Source of the DNA: Cryobacterium ruanii
Lineage (GTDB): Bacteria; Actinomycetota; Actinomycetes; Actinomycetales; Microbacteriaceae
Assembly: GCF_004404055.1 (NCBI RefSeq)
Contig: NZ_SOHK01000001.1
Span: 1-64,000 of the forward strand
Direction of reading: 5' to 3'
DNA length: 64,000 nt
Part shown: positions 28,510 through 37,106 of the stretch, in pieces
Layout: each line of letters starts with the position of its first letter
How positions within the stretch are numbered: the first letter of the stretch is position 1
Notes under the pieces: generated by a model
What the model was told of the DNA's origin: nothing
Databases searched by the model: none
The model's input: the letters and a program-made list of their open reading frames with translations, nothing else
Program-made: the position numbers and the translations under genes

Positions 28510-29025
28510 CTACGAAGTGCCCTCGATCGCCTGAGACTGCCAGCGGGAGGAGGCGTCCGGTCGCGTCAGCGCATCAAGCGCTCGGCGCAGCATCGTGCTC
28601 GAGGTGTTGACGGTGTACGGAAAGTAGACGACATCCACACCGACAGTGGCGAACTCGTGCTCAAGACGGGTACCTTTCGGTGTGCCGCGCCAGTCGTCGC
28701 CCTTAAAGAACACGTCGAAGCGCAGCTGGCGCCAGGTCTCCATCTTGTCTTCAACGACCTCGGCGACGGCCTCATCGACGTAGGAGATGTGCCGCACGAT
28801 CTCGAGGCGTTCGAACAATGGGACCACCGGGGTGACGCCTTTCGTCAGCTCGAGCATCTCATCGGAGACGACACCGGCGATCAAGTAATCACACTGGCTC
28901 TTGGCGTGCTTGAGGATATTCAGGTGCCCCACGTGAAAAAGATCGAACCCGCCGGCGGCGTAGCCGATGCGGAGGGGGCCGGCCTCATCGGTGCCGGAAT
29001 GGGAGACGGGTTGTTCTGCGGCCAT
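28510..29025 (-). CDS. Cytidylyltransferase, TagD-like
   Basis: A 171-residue nucleotidyltransferase of the glycerol-3-phosphate/ethanolamine-phosphate cytidylyltransferase family. It has the GGFDLFHVGHLNIL motif with the catalytic HxGH near residues 31-34, and the C-terminal TSSTMLRR (family RTxGISTT equivalent). It should form a CDP-activated alcohol from CTP and an alcohol phosphate. A CDP-alcohol phosphotransferase gene lies in the same locus (41773-42546) and may use the product. The substrate cannot be read from sequence. The N-terminal 16 residues before RIGYAAGG are an extension. Confidence 0.85.
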   Translation of the reverse strand: MAAEQPVSHSGTDEAGPLRIGYAAGGFDLFHVGHLNILKHAKSQCDYLIAGVVSDEMLELTKGVTPVVPLFERLEIVRHISYVDEAVAEVVEDKMETWRQLRFDVFFKGDDWRGTPKGTRLEHEFATVGVDVVYFPYTVNTSSTMLRRALDALTRPDASSRWQSQAIEGTS

Positions 29026-29228
29026 CGAGTGCTCGGATTTCTCTCAAGCTGCCCCGCGAACGCGGCAGAAATCGGGTGGGAGAGGTAGGGACAGTGAGGA
29101 ATCCTAACGTCTATCCGGCGATGTGACTAGGGTTTAACGCGATGCGTTCCACCTGCGAGCAGTCAAATCCCTGGCCGCGAACGCTTTTTCTGCCGCCTAA
29201 CCCATCGTGGCAACTTTACTTTTGCGGG

Positions 29229-29256
29229 TTGGGGCAAAAAGGAAACTGAGTATAAT
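29229..29256 (+). promoter_or_regulatory. Strong promoter of the beta-propeller gene
   Basis: TTGGGG (29229-29234), a 16-bp spacer and a perfect TATAAT (29251-29256) stand before the propeller gene and give a 5' leader of about 50 nt ending in AGATGAGG. It is the best sigma-70-like promoter in the window. Confidence 0.65.
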
Positions 29257-29313
29257 TCTTGAACTGCGGGGGTCGTTTCGAGGCCGCCGACCAAGAGAAG
29301 ATGAGGCTCTTCT

Positions 29314-31191
29314 ATGTTCAGGCGTTTCCGTTCCCCCATGACAGCCATTGTCGCGGCGGCTGTACTGGCCGGCGCGATATTCACCGGGACGGGAGCGGCC
29401 CAGGCCGATACGTCACCCCCCAATGCTTCAACCCCCAGGACCGTGGCAGCGGATGCCTTGCCCACAGCGCAGATCAACGGCGTGGTGTGGTCGCAAAAGA
29501 TCGTGGGAAACACGGTCTACGTTGGCGGTGAATTCACCAGGGCCCGCCCGGCGGGGGCATCCGCCGGCACGAGCGAAGTTTCGCGCAATAATCTCATGGC
29601 CTACAACCTGTCGACCGGGGTGATGACTTCATTCAATCCCAGCGTGAACGGTGTCGTGCGGGCGATCACCGCGTCGCCCGACGGATCGCGTATCTATGTC
29701 GGTGGTGGCTTCAGCACTGTTGGTGGAGTCGCGCGCACCCGGCTCGCGGCGTTCAGCACGGCTACCGGCGCGCTCCTGTCCGGCTGGAATCCCACGGCGA
29801 ATGGCACAGTCCGGGCCTTGGGTGCGTCCGGAAGCACTGTGTATGCCGGCGGAAGCTTTACGTCGACCAGCGGGCAGAGTCGTCAAAAGGCAGCATCCTT
29901 CAGTGCTTCCACCGGTGCGGTGGGAACCTGGAAGGGAACCATTCCAGACGGTGCCGTCAATGCGCTGACGATCTCACCGAACGGCGACCGCGTCATCATC
30001 GGCGGTTCATTTACCTCCTACAACGGAGCCACGACCCCCGGCTACGGAATGGCCGCCACGAACTCGAGCACCGGTGCTGCCGTCGCGTGGAATATTGGCA
30101 AACTGATTAGGAATGCCGGCCCCAACGGGGCAATTCTCTCCCTCACCTCCGATGCCGACGGTGTCTATGGCACCGGCTACGATTTCGGGTCGGGAGCAAT
30201 GTTCGAGGGTACATTCCGGGCCAGCTGGAGCAACGGCAACACTGTCTGGATCGAAGACTGCCACGGTGATACGTATTCTGCAGTACCGGTCGGCAACGTC
30301 GTGTACACCACCGCCCACGCGCACTTCTGTGGCAATATCGGAGGGTTCCCGGAGACGAACCCGCGCAGTTATCACCGCACACTGACCTTCAGCAAGGCCG
30401 CCACCTGTACTATCACCCGAAATGTAACGGGCGGCAGCTACTTCAACTTCGAAGGCCGGCCGTGCCCCACTCTGTTGGCGTTCTACCCCGACATCAACAC
30501 GGGCACGTTCACCGGCCAGGGCCAGGGGCCCTGGAACGTCGCAGCCAACTCCCAATACGTTCTCTACGGGGGCGAGTTCACGATCGTGAACAACAAGCGA
30601 CAACAGGGCCTCACGCGTTTTGCCGTGTCGTCCATCGCGCCCGATAGGGAAGGTCCCAAGGCTACGGGCACCAGTTTTCAGCCCACGCTCAGCACTCCGA
30701 GTGCCAACTCTGTGAAGGTCACCTGGAAGTCCAACTACGACCGTGACAACGAGCAGCTCACCTACCAGGTGTTGCGAAACGGCGTCGTCGTGCGCACGCA
30801 GACGGGGCTGTCGGTGGACTGGAGGCGGCCGACCATTAGCTGGACCGACACCGGGCGATCCGGAGGCACGTCGTACACCTATCAGGTGCGGGCCACTGAT
30901 CCCTTCGGTAACACGGTGACCGGTTCGTCGGCAAGCATCAGAGCGACGGGTGCGGCGAACAAGGAAGCGCCGGCCGCAACCATCACGCCGAATGCGCCAG
31001 CGGATGCCCCCGACGCGACGGTGACCCCGGACATCTTGCCGGTGCCAGAGGTCGTGCCGGCACCGGTGCCGGACCCGGACATCCTGCCGGTGCCAGAGGT
31101 CGTGCCGGCACCGGTGCTGGAGCCGGACCCGGGCGTCAAACCGCTACCGGATGACGAACCGCTGCCGATCCCCGAGGTGCCAGCGGACTAG
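29314..31191 (+). CDS. Exported beta-propeller protein with fibronectin-like domain
   Basis: A 625-residue exported protein. The signal peptide ends at AAQADT. Residues of about 45-440 hold propeller-type repeats with recurrent VYVGGxF(S/T) strands (GNTVYVGGEFT, RIYVGGGFSTVGG, VYAGGSFTSTSG, VIIGGSFTSYNG), then the cysteine-bearing IEDCHGDTYSAVP and HFCGNIGG segments. A fibronectin-III-like domain (about 450-545) and a Pro-rich tail that repeats DILPVPEVVPAPV follow. There is no sortase motif. It is homologous over about 500 residues to the 33441 gene. Its location inside a polysaccharide locus points to a surface or matrix role. Confidence 0.8.
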   Translation: MFRRFRSPMTAIVAAAVLAGAIFTGTGAAQADTSPPNASTPRTVAADALPTAQINGVVWSQKIVGNTVYVGGEFTRARPAGASAGTSEVSRNNLMAYNLSTGVMTSFNPSVNGVVRAITASPDGSRIYVGGGFSTVGGVARTRLAAFSTATGALLSGWNPTANGTVRALGASGSTVYAGGSFTSTSGQSRQKAASFSASTGAVGTWKGTIPDGAVNALTISPNGDRVIIGGSFTSYNGATTPGYGMAATNSSTGAAVAWNIGKLIRNAGPNGAILSLTSDADGVYGTGYDFGSGAMFEGTFRASWSNGNTVWIEDCHGDTYSAVPVGNVVYTTAHAHFCGNIGGFPETNPRSYHRTLTFSKAATCTITRNVTGGSYFNFEGRPCPTLLAFYPDINTGTFTGQGQGPWNVAANSQYVLYGGEFTIVNNKRQQGLTRFAVSSIAPDREGPKATGTSFQPTLSTPSANSVKVTWKSNYDRDNEQLTYQVLRNGVVVRTQTGLSVDWRRPTISWTDTGRSGGTSYTYQVRATDPFGNTVTGSSASIRATGAANKEAPAATITPNAPADAPDATVTPDILPVPEVVPAPVPDPDILPVPEVVPAPVLEPDPGVKPLPDDEPLPIPEVPAD

Positions 31192-31225
31192 ATCTGCCAG
31201 CGGTAGCACCGATCCGCCGTTGGCT

Positions 31226-31272
31226 CAAATCTGAGGGGACCGCCTGGTTGTCGGTCGGCCCCCTCAGATTTG
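31226..31272. terminator. Bidirectional terminator
   Basis: CAAATCTGAGGGG and CCCCTCAGATTTG form a perfect outer stem around a GC-rich inner part. It separates the convergent propeller and glycosyltransferase genes. Confidence 0.9.
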
Positions 31273-31280
31273 TGCTTGTG

Positions 31281-32360
31281 TCACCGCTTGCTGCGCGCGA
31301 TGACCTCGGCGATGAGGTTACGACGGCGGTCCTCGGAGAACAGCGGGTTGACTTGGGCCGGCTGGGGCAGGGGGGCGTGCGCTTTGAGTGCCACGGCCAG
31401 ACGGACGAGCGCGGCGGTGATGTCGAGGACAGGTCGATCGGTGCGGCGCACTCCGAGGCCGCCGACGACCGGAAGGACTTCGCCCGCGCCGCCGTCCGCG
31501 AAGCCGACCGAACGCACGCCGACCCGCCAAGCTTCGATCGGCACCAGCCCAAACGGTTCCGGTGTAGACGGAAAGCAGGCCACCGCATCAATTTCCTCGG
31601 CGATGGCCGCCACCGACGCCGCTTCACCGCGGTACTCGATGCGGGGGTCGTCGTGCACGAGAGCCTGAACGGCTTGCAGGGCCTCGTCTTGGCCTGGGTA
31701 GGGTGCGCCGAAAAGGAGAAGACGCCACCCGGCACCGGACAGTGCTGACGATTGGAAGGCCGCAGCCACTTCCAGGTGCCCCTTGTGCCCATTGACCCGC
31801 CCGACGACGGCGAGCGTCAGCGGATCATGCAGGGAGCGGTCAGGTACCGCCCCGACAGCAGCGAAAACCGGGGACATAACCGTCAGGCGATCCCGGCCAA
31901 CCCCATGGTTGTGCAACCAGGCGGCCGTGGCTTCACTGCACGCGCACACCGGAAAGCCTCCGGAGGCCAGCAAGGTTCGCACGAGAAGCCCGCCGACACG
32001 GCCCAGCAGCAGCTCGTGCACGGAGACGTAGAACCGGCGGCGCCTCAGTCGCAGCACGGGAATGTACGCGCTCAGGGCCAGCGTCCACAGCACCACGACG
32101 TCGGCATCGGCCACGTCGTGGCGCAGGGTCAGCGGGTGCAGCAGGTCGGTCAATTTGCTGCGCCGCAACACCACCAACGACGGGTCAACGACGACCGACA
32201 CGGTGGCACCGAACTGGGCCAGCTCCGTGGCCAACGGGCCCGTGTGCGGCACCACGACGAGTACGTCGTGTCCGAGGCTCACCAGACACTCCACTTCCTG
32301 ACAGAGCACCTTGGAGGCGCCGTAGGCATCATTACTGCCGTGCAGAATGGCAATTCTCAT
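31281..32360 (-). CDS. Glycosyltransferase family 1/4
   Basis: A GT-B fold transferase of 359 residues. The N-terminal domain opens with MRIAILHGSNDAYGASKVL, and the C-terminal nucleotide-sugar domain has VVGRVNGHKGHLEVAAAF and ACFPSTPEPFGLVPIEAWRVG (the family EPFG-x-x-x-x-E motif). It should elongate the polysaccharide repeat. The ATG at 32360 follows a GAGGCGA site; an in-frame start 57 nt upstream is less likely. It stands alone on the minus strand between two exported-protein genes. Confidence 0.9.
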   Translation of the reverse strand: MRIAILHGSNDAYGASKVLCQEVECLVSLGHDVLVVVPHTGPLATELAQFGATVSVVVDPSLVVLRRSKLTDLLHPLTLRHDVADADVVVLWTLALSAYIPVLRLRRRRFYVSVHELLLGRVGGLLVRTLLASGGFPVCACSEATAAWLHNHGVGRDRLTVMSPVFAAVGAVPDRSLHDPLTLAVVGRVNGHKGHLEVAAAFQSSALSGAGWRLLLFGAPYPGQDEALQAVQALVHDDPRIEYRGEAASVAAIAEEIDAVACFPSTPEPFGLVPIEAWRVGVRSVGFADGGAGEVLPVVGGLGVRRTDRPVLDITAALVRLAVALKAHAPLPQPAQVNPLFSEDRRRNLIAEVIARSKR

Positions 32361-32582
32361 GTCTGTCGCCTCGTTGGTCGCGTGGTGATCGAACGCTGGT
32401 CGGGTGCTTTTTTTCACACTGTACAGCCTGAGGGGGATGCCCCCGGGCGGGGTTCACCTGCCCCCTAGGAATGCGGGTGAACCCGTGTATTAATGGCTGC
32501 ACCGTAATAATGCCCGCATCAGTCCTCCCTAAATCATGAATCTGCCCCGATCGCAACCAGCTGAGCAACCTGGAGTTTCACC

Positions 32583-33296
32583 ATGTCAGTGCGTCCCCCC
32601 GTCGATGACAACACCGGCCAAAAGCCGGCCGCTCGACGACGTGTGTGGTGGAGCGTCGCATCCGCTGTACTCGCCGCGGTCGTTATTGTGCTCGTCGTCG
32701 CCGGGGTCGCGGCCTCCAACAGGACCGCCTCGGAAGCGGCGGGAAGCAGCGAAAGTTTCACACCGAGCCCGCGGCCTACCGCTGCGTCAACACCCACGCC
32801 GAGCGACGTGTCCTCCACTTCTCCGACACCCACCGCACCTCCGACCGTGGCTGCTCCCTCGCCGACCGAGGCTGCCGAGGAACCGGCTCCGCCGGCCGCG
32901 CAGGCTCCGGTGCCACTCACTGAATCCGCCGCGGCTGTTCCCGGCGTGGTTTTCGGTGTCGGTGCGCTCGAAGCGGTCGACGGGGTTGCGCGCGGGCCGG
33001 GCGAGGTGGGTGGGCCGTCCTTGCGTTTCACCGTGACCGTGCGCAACGACACTCCCGACACCGTGCCCCTGACGTCGACGGTCGTCAACTTGTTTTTCGG
33101 CGCCGAGCAGAGTCCCGCCACCGAATTGACGGCTTCGGGCGGCGCGCCGTTCCCCTCATCGGTAGCGCCGGGGGCGACACAACAGGGCGTCTTCGTCTTT
33201 GCCGTACCGTCTGACCTGCGTGACCAGGTGCGCATAGCCGTGGACTACTCCGTCGGCGTGCCGATCGTGCTATTCGAGGGTGCAGCTCCGCGCTGA
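32583..33296 (+). CDS. Membrane-anchored protein with Pro/Thr-rich stalk
   Basis: A 237-residue protein with one N-terminal membrane helix (about 26-46). A stalk of about 70 residues rich in Ser, Thr, Pro and Glu follows, then a C-terminal beta-sandwich-like domain (LRFTVTVRNDTPDTVPLTST, APGATQQGVFVFAV) resembling DUF4352/telokin-like modules. It appears to display a small domain outside the membrane. A GGAG site lies 9 nt before the ATG. Function unknown. Confidence 0.75.
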   Translation: MSVRPPVDDNTGQKPAARRRVWWSVASAVLAAVVIVLVVAGVAASNRTASEAAGSSESFTPSPRPTAASTPTPSDVSSTSPTPTAPPTVAAPSPTEAAEEPAPPAAQAPVPLTESAAAVPGVVFGVGALEAVDGVARGPGEVGGPSLRFTVTVRNDTPDTVPLTSTVVNLFFGAEQSPATELTASGGAPFPSSVAPGATQQGVFVFAVPSDLRDQVRIAVDYSVGVPIVLFEGAAPR

Positions 33297-33316
33297 CTTG
33301 CGCCGTTCTCCACCCC

Positions 33317-33333
33317 CTGCAGGCTACCTGCAG
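33317..33333. promoter_or_regulatory. Perfect inverted repeat upstream of the large propeller gene
   Basis: CTGCAGG-CTA-CCTGCAG, a perfect 7-bp inverted repeat between the anchored-protein gene and the 33441 gene. It could be an operator or part of a weak terminator. Confidence 0.35.
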
Positions 33334-33358
33334 CGTGTGCCCCGGACGGGGGCATCCG

Positions 33359-33382
33359 ATAGTGACGGATTCTCACTATACT
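33359..33382 (+). promoter_or_regulatory. Promoter box overlapped by an inverted repeat
   Basis: ATAGTGA-cggattc-TCACTAT is a perfect inverted repeat whose right arm runs into a TATACT -10 box (33377-33382), 58 nt before the GTG at 33441. The overlap suggests repression at this promoter. No regulator is known. Confidence 0.45.
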
Positions 33383-33440
33383 CCGAAGAATGCGGTGGCT
33401 ACCCGACGTCCCCGCACCTCGTCCCGAGTAAGGAATCTTC

Positions 33441-36400
33441 GTGCGACCTCTCCCTGTGTCTCGCCTGCACGTCAACCGGCCCACGGTCTTGTTGCGCGAC
33501 GCGCCCCGATCTCGGGTCTCACTGTCGCTGCGTGCCGGCTGGCTCAGCCTGCTGACTATCCTGGCCATGCTCGTCGGGGTCCTGACTGCACCGCTCGCCG
33601 CCCAGGCTGACACTGCCCCAGTGGATGCTGGCACTCCCGTGACTTTCGCGGCCGACGCGCTGCCCACGGCCCAGATCAACGGCGTCGTCTGGTCCCAGGT
33701 GATCGTGGGCAACACCGTCTACGCCGGAGGCGAGTTCACCAGGGCTCGGCCGGCCGGCTCTGCCGCCGGGGTCAACGAGGTCGTGCGCAACAACCTCCTC
33801 GCTTACAACCTCACGACCGGCGTACTGGTTGCGAGCTTCAATCCTGACCTCAATGGTGCCGTTCGTTCGCTCGCGGCATCCGCTGACGGTACACGGCTCT
33901 ACGCCGGCGGGTTCTTCACCACCGTCGGAGGGGTGACCCGCTACCGCCTCGCCGCGTTTGATACCGCCAATGGGTCGCTCGTGCCATCCTGGGCGCCGAC
34001 GGTCAACGCCTCGGTGAAGACCCTGGTCACCTTCGGCGATACCGTCTACGTGGGCGGTGTGTTCACCTCGGCGAGCGGTATTGCCCGCAACCAGATGGCC
34101 GCGTTTGCCGTCGCCGACGGCGCCATTCGCGACTGGACCGGCAACCCGGCCGGCGGGTCGGTCAACACCATGACGATCTCGCCGGACGGCGCCAAGATTC
34201 TCATCGGTGGCTCCTTCACGTCTTATAACGGCGGTGACGCTCCCGGCTACGGCATGGCCGCGACGGACGCGGTCACCGGTGCGTCGCTGCCCTGGGCCGT
34301 GAACGCCGTGGTTCGCAACGGTGGTCTGAACGGGGCTATCACCAGCCTGAGCTCCTCGGCCGACGGCGCGTTCGGCACCGGCTATGACTACGGCAGCGGG
34401 GCGAATTTCGAGGGCACCTTCCGGGCAAACTGGAGCGATGGTTCGCTCGTTTGGCTGGAAGACTGCCACGGTGACACCTACTCCGCCGTTCCGGTGGCCA
34501 ACGCCGTCTACACGACGGGTCACCCGCACTACTGCGGCAATCTCGGAAACCTCGGCGGCCCGGTCGAGACCAGTCCGCGCTCGTATCACCGCACCCTGAC
34601 CTTCTCCATGGCGGCCACCAGCACGCTCACCCCGAATGCGGTCGGCAGCTACGCCAGCTTCACCGGCCGGCCGAGCCCAAGCCTGCTCACGTTCTACCCC
34701 GAGATTAACTCCGGCAAATTCACCGGCCAAGGCCAGGGCGCATGGACCATCACCGCGAACACCGATTACCTGCTCTACGGTGGTGAGTTCACCAACGTCA
34801 ACAACAAGGGTCAGCAGGGCCTGGTGCGCTTCGCGAACAAGGTGATTGCCCCCAATAAGGAAGGACCGCGCGTGGCGAACGCGGCGTTCGCCGCATCCGC
34901 TTTCGTGCCGACCGTCGACTCGCTGTCGACTGGCACCGCTCGAATCGGCTGGAAAGCAGCCTTCGACCGGGACAACGAACAGCTCACCTACGAGGTGCTG
35001 CGCGACGGTGTCGCCGTGGGCACGGTGAAAGGTTTCTCGACCGACTGGTCTCGACCGGCCATGGGGTTCACCGACAGCGGACTCACGCCGGGCCAGACCT
35101 ACACCTACCGCGTGCGGGTGCAGGACTCCTTCGGCAATGTCAAAACCGGCAACCCCACCAGCGTGACCGTCTCTGGTTCCGGCGAGTACAACGCCTACGC
35201 CAAAACTGTTCAGAGCGACTCACCCTCGTCGTACTGGCCGCTCGGCGAACCCACGGGTACGACAGCCTATGACTGGGCCGCCGCATCCAACGAAACCACG
35301 GGAACCGGCGTCATTCGAAACGTCGCGGGCGCGCTCGCCGTTGATTCGGGAACCGCCTCGCGGTTCAGCGGCACGTCCGCCGGAACCGCCGCCTCATCAG
35401 CCTTTGAAACCCCTCGGGGCGCCTTCACCGTCGAAGCCTGGGTGAAGACCACCACCACCCGTGGCGGAAAGATCATCGGGCTCGGAAATGCCGTGAGCGG
35501 TGCATCGACGGCCTACGACCGCCAGGTCTACATGGACAATGCCGGCCGCCTCTGGTTCGGCGTGAAGCCCGGCATCCTCCGCACGGTGAACACGACCGCG
35601 TCGTACAACAACGGCCAGTGGCACCACATCGTGGCGTCGGTCGGTGCCGCGGGCATGTCGCTGTTCGTCGACGGCGCGCTCGTGGCCCAGCGCACCGATA
35701 CGACATCGGCGGCGCCGATCCAGGGCTACTGGCGCATCGGAGGCGACAATCTCAGCGGGTGGACCAGCCGGCCGGCGAGTGATTACATTGCCGCCGACAT
35801 CGACGAGGTCGCCGTCTACAACACGGCTCTGAGCGCCAGCGCCATCGCTCGGCACAATTCGATCGGCCGATCGGGGCCCCCGGCCAACGTGGCACCGACG
35901 GCCGCGTTCAGCAGTGCGATCGCCTACCGCGACCTGAGCGTTGACGCCACCGGATCCACAGATTCCGACGGAACCATCACGAGTCACGTCTGGAACTTCG
36001 GCGATGACAGCACCGCGACCGGAGCCGCCGCCACACACTCCTACGCGTCCGCTGGCAGCTATCCGGTCACCCTCACTGTCACCGACAACTCGGGAGCCAG
36101 CTCGGTGACGACCCGAACGGTCGAGGCTACCGACCCGCCGGTCAGCGTGGCGCCGACGGCAGCGTTCAGTTATCAGGCCACACCGCTCGCAATAATGACG
36201 GATGCCTCCGCCTCAACCGACAGTGACGGAACCATCACCGGGTACAGCTGGGACTTCGGTGACGGGAGCAGTGGCACCGGCGTGACCGCATCACACACTT
36301 ACGCAGCCGCGGGCAGCTACGAGGTGACCCTTAGGGTGACCGACAACTCCACAGCGACTGGGCAGGCCGTGCAGACGGTCGAGGTGCCGGCCGTGGATCC

Positions 36401-37028
36401 GAACACCCCACTGGCTGCTGACGCGTTCTCCCGCACCGTCGCGACCGGCCTGGGAGCCGCCGACACCGGCGGAGCCTGGACCACCACCGGTACGGCATCG
36501 AACTATTCGGTCAGCGGCGGTGTCGGCCGCCTTCAGGCCGCGGCCGGTGCCACCGTCAACGCCTACCTCTCGGGCGTGTCGCTGCTCGACACCGACATGC
36601 TCCTCACGACGACCCTGCAACAGGACGCGACCGGATCCGGCGCGTACACTTCGTTGATCGGCCGCCGGGTCGGTACCGACGACTACCGGGTACGCATGAA
36701 GAACCTCTCGACCGGGGTGGTGCAGCTGCAACTCATGCGCGGCGCCACGAGCCTGAAAGCGCAAAACATCGCCGGGCTGACCTACACGACCGGCAGCGCG
36801 ATGCAACTCCGCCTGCAGGTCACCGGGTCTGCACCGACCACCATTCGTGCCAAAGTCTGGGCCCTCGGCGCTCCTGAACCGGTGGCGTGGCAGATTACGG
36901 CGACGGACTCCACCGCCGCGATGCAGACAGCCGGTGCCGTCGGTCTGGCCTTCTACCTGGGATCGACCGCCACCGTGACACCCGTCACCGCCACCTTTGA
37001 TGACCTGATCGTGAAGCGTGCCAATTGA
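33441..37028 (+). CDS. Large exported beta-propeller / LamG / PKD protein
   Basis: A 1195-residue exported multidomain protein. In order: a signal peptide ending near residue 57 (AAQADT); a propeller region homologous to the 29314 product (about 65-465, with GNTVYAGGEFT, RLYAGGFFTTVGG, ILIGGSFTSYNG and LEDCHGDTYSAVP); a fibronectin-like domain (about 480-580); a LamG/concanavalin-type domain (about 590-800, AFTVEAWVKT and GQWHHIVASV); two PKD repeats (about 815-985, with VWNFGDDS and SWDFGDGS cores); and a C-terminal beta-rich domain of about 200 residues (FSRTVATGLGAADTGGAW). It is probably a carbohydrate-binding matrix or surface protein. An AAGGA site precedes the GTG. Confidence 0.85.
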   Translation: MRPLPVSRLHVNRPTVLLRDAPRSRVSLSLRAGWLSLLTILAMLVGVLTAPLAAQADTAPVDAGTPVTFAADALPTAQINGVVWSQVIVGNTVYAGGEFTRARPAGSAAGVNEVVRNNLLAYNLTTGVLVASFNPDLNGAVRSLAASADGTRLYAGGFFTTVGGVTRYRLAAFDTANGSLVPSWAPTVNASVKTLVTFGDTVYVGGVFTSASGIARNQMAAFAVADGAIRDWTGNPAGGSVNTMTISPDGAKILIGGSFTSYNGGDAPGYGMAATDAVTGASLPWAVNAVVRNGGLNGAITSLSSSADGAFGTGYDYGSGANFEGTFRANWSDGSLVWLEDCHGDTYSAVPVANAVYTTGHPHYCGNLGNLGGPVETSPRSYHRTLTFSMAATSTLTPNAVGSYASFTGRPSPSLLTFYPEINSGKFTGQGQGAWTITANTDYLLYGGEFTNVNNKGQQGLVRFANKVIAPNKEGPRVANAAFAASAFVPTVDSLSTGTARIGWKAAFDRDNEQLTYEVLRDGVAVGTVKGFSTDWSRPAMGFTDSGLTPGQTYTYRVRVQDSFGNVKTGNPTSVTVSGSGEYNAYAKTVQSDSPSSYWPLGEPTGTTAYDWAAASNETTGTGVIRNVAGALAVDSGTASRFSGTSAGTAASSAFETPRGAFTVEAWVKTTTTRGGKIIGLGNAVSGASTAYDRQVYMDNAGRLWFGVKPGILRTVNTTASYNNGQWHHIVASVGAAGMSLFVDGALVAQRTDTTSAAPIQGYWRIGGDNLSGWTSRPASDYIAADIDEVAVYNTALSASAIARHNSIGRSGPPANVAPTAAFSSAIAYRDLSVDATGSTDSDGTITSHVWNFGDDSTATGAAATHSYASAGSYPVTLTVTDNSGASSVTTRTVEATDPPVSVAPTAAFSYQATPLAIMTDASASTDSDGTITGYSWDFGDGSSGTGVTASHTYAAAGSYEVTLRVTDNSTATGQAVQTVEVPAVDPNTPLAADAFSRTVATGLGAADTGGAWTTTGTASNYSVSGGVGRLQAAAGATVNAYLSGVSLLDTDMLLTTTLQQDATGSGAYTSLIGRRVGTDDYRVRMKNLSTGVVQLQLMRGATSLKAQNIAGLTYTTGSAMQLRLQVTGSAPTTIRAKVWALGAPEPVAWQITATDSTAAMQTAGAVGLAFYLGSTATVTPVTATFDDLIVKRAN

Positions 37029-37106
37029 TCCTGGCCCCACCCACGAGCCGACCTCTTTGTTCCCGCAGCAGCTGCACCGTTCACATCATTACAGAGGGGG
37101 CTGGTC

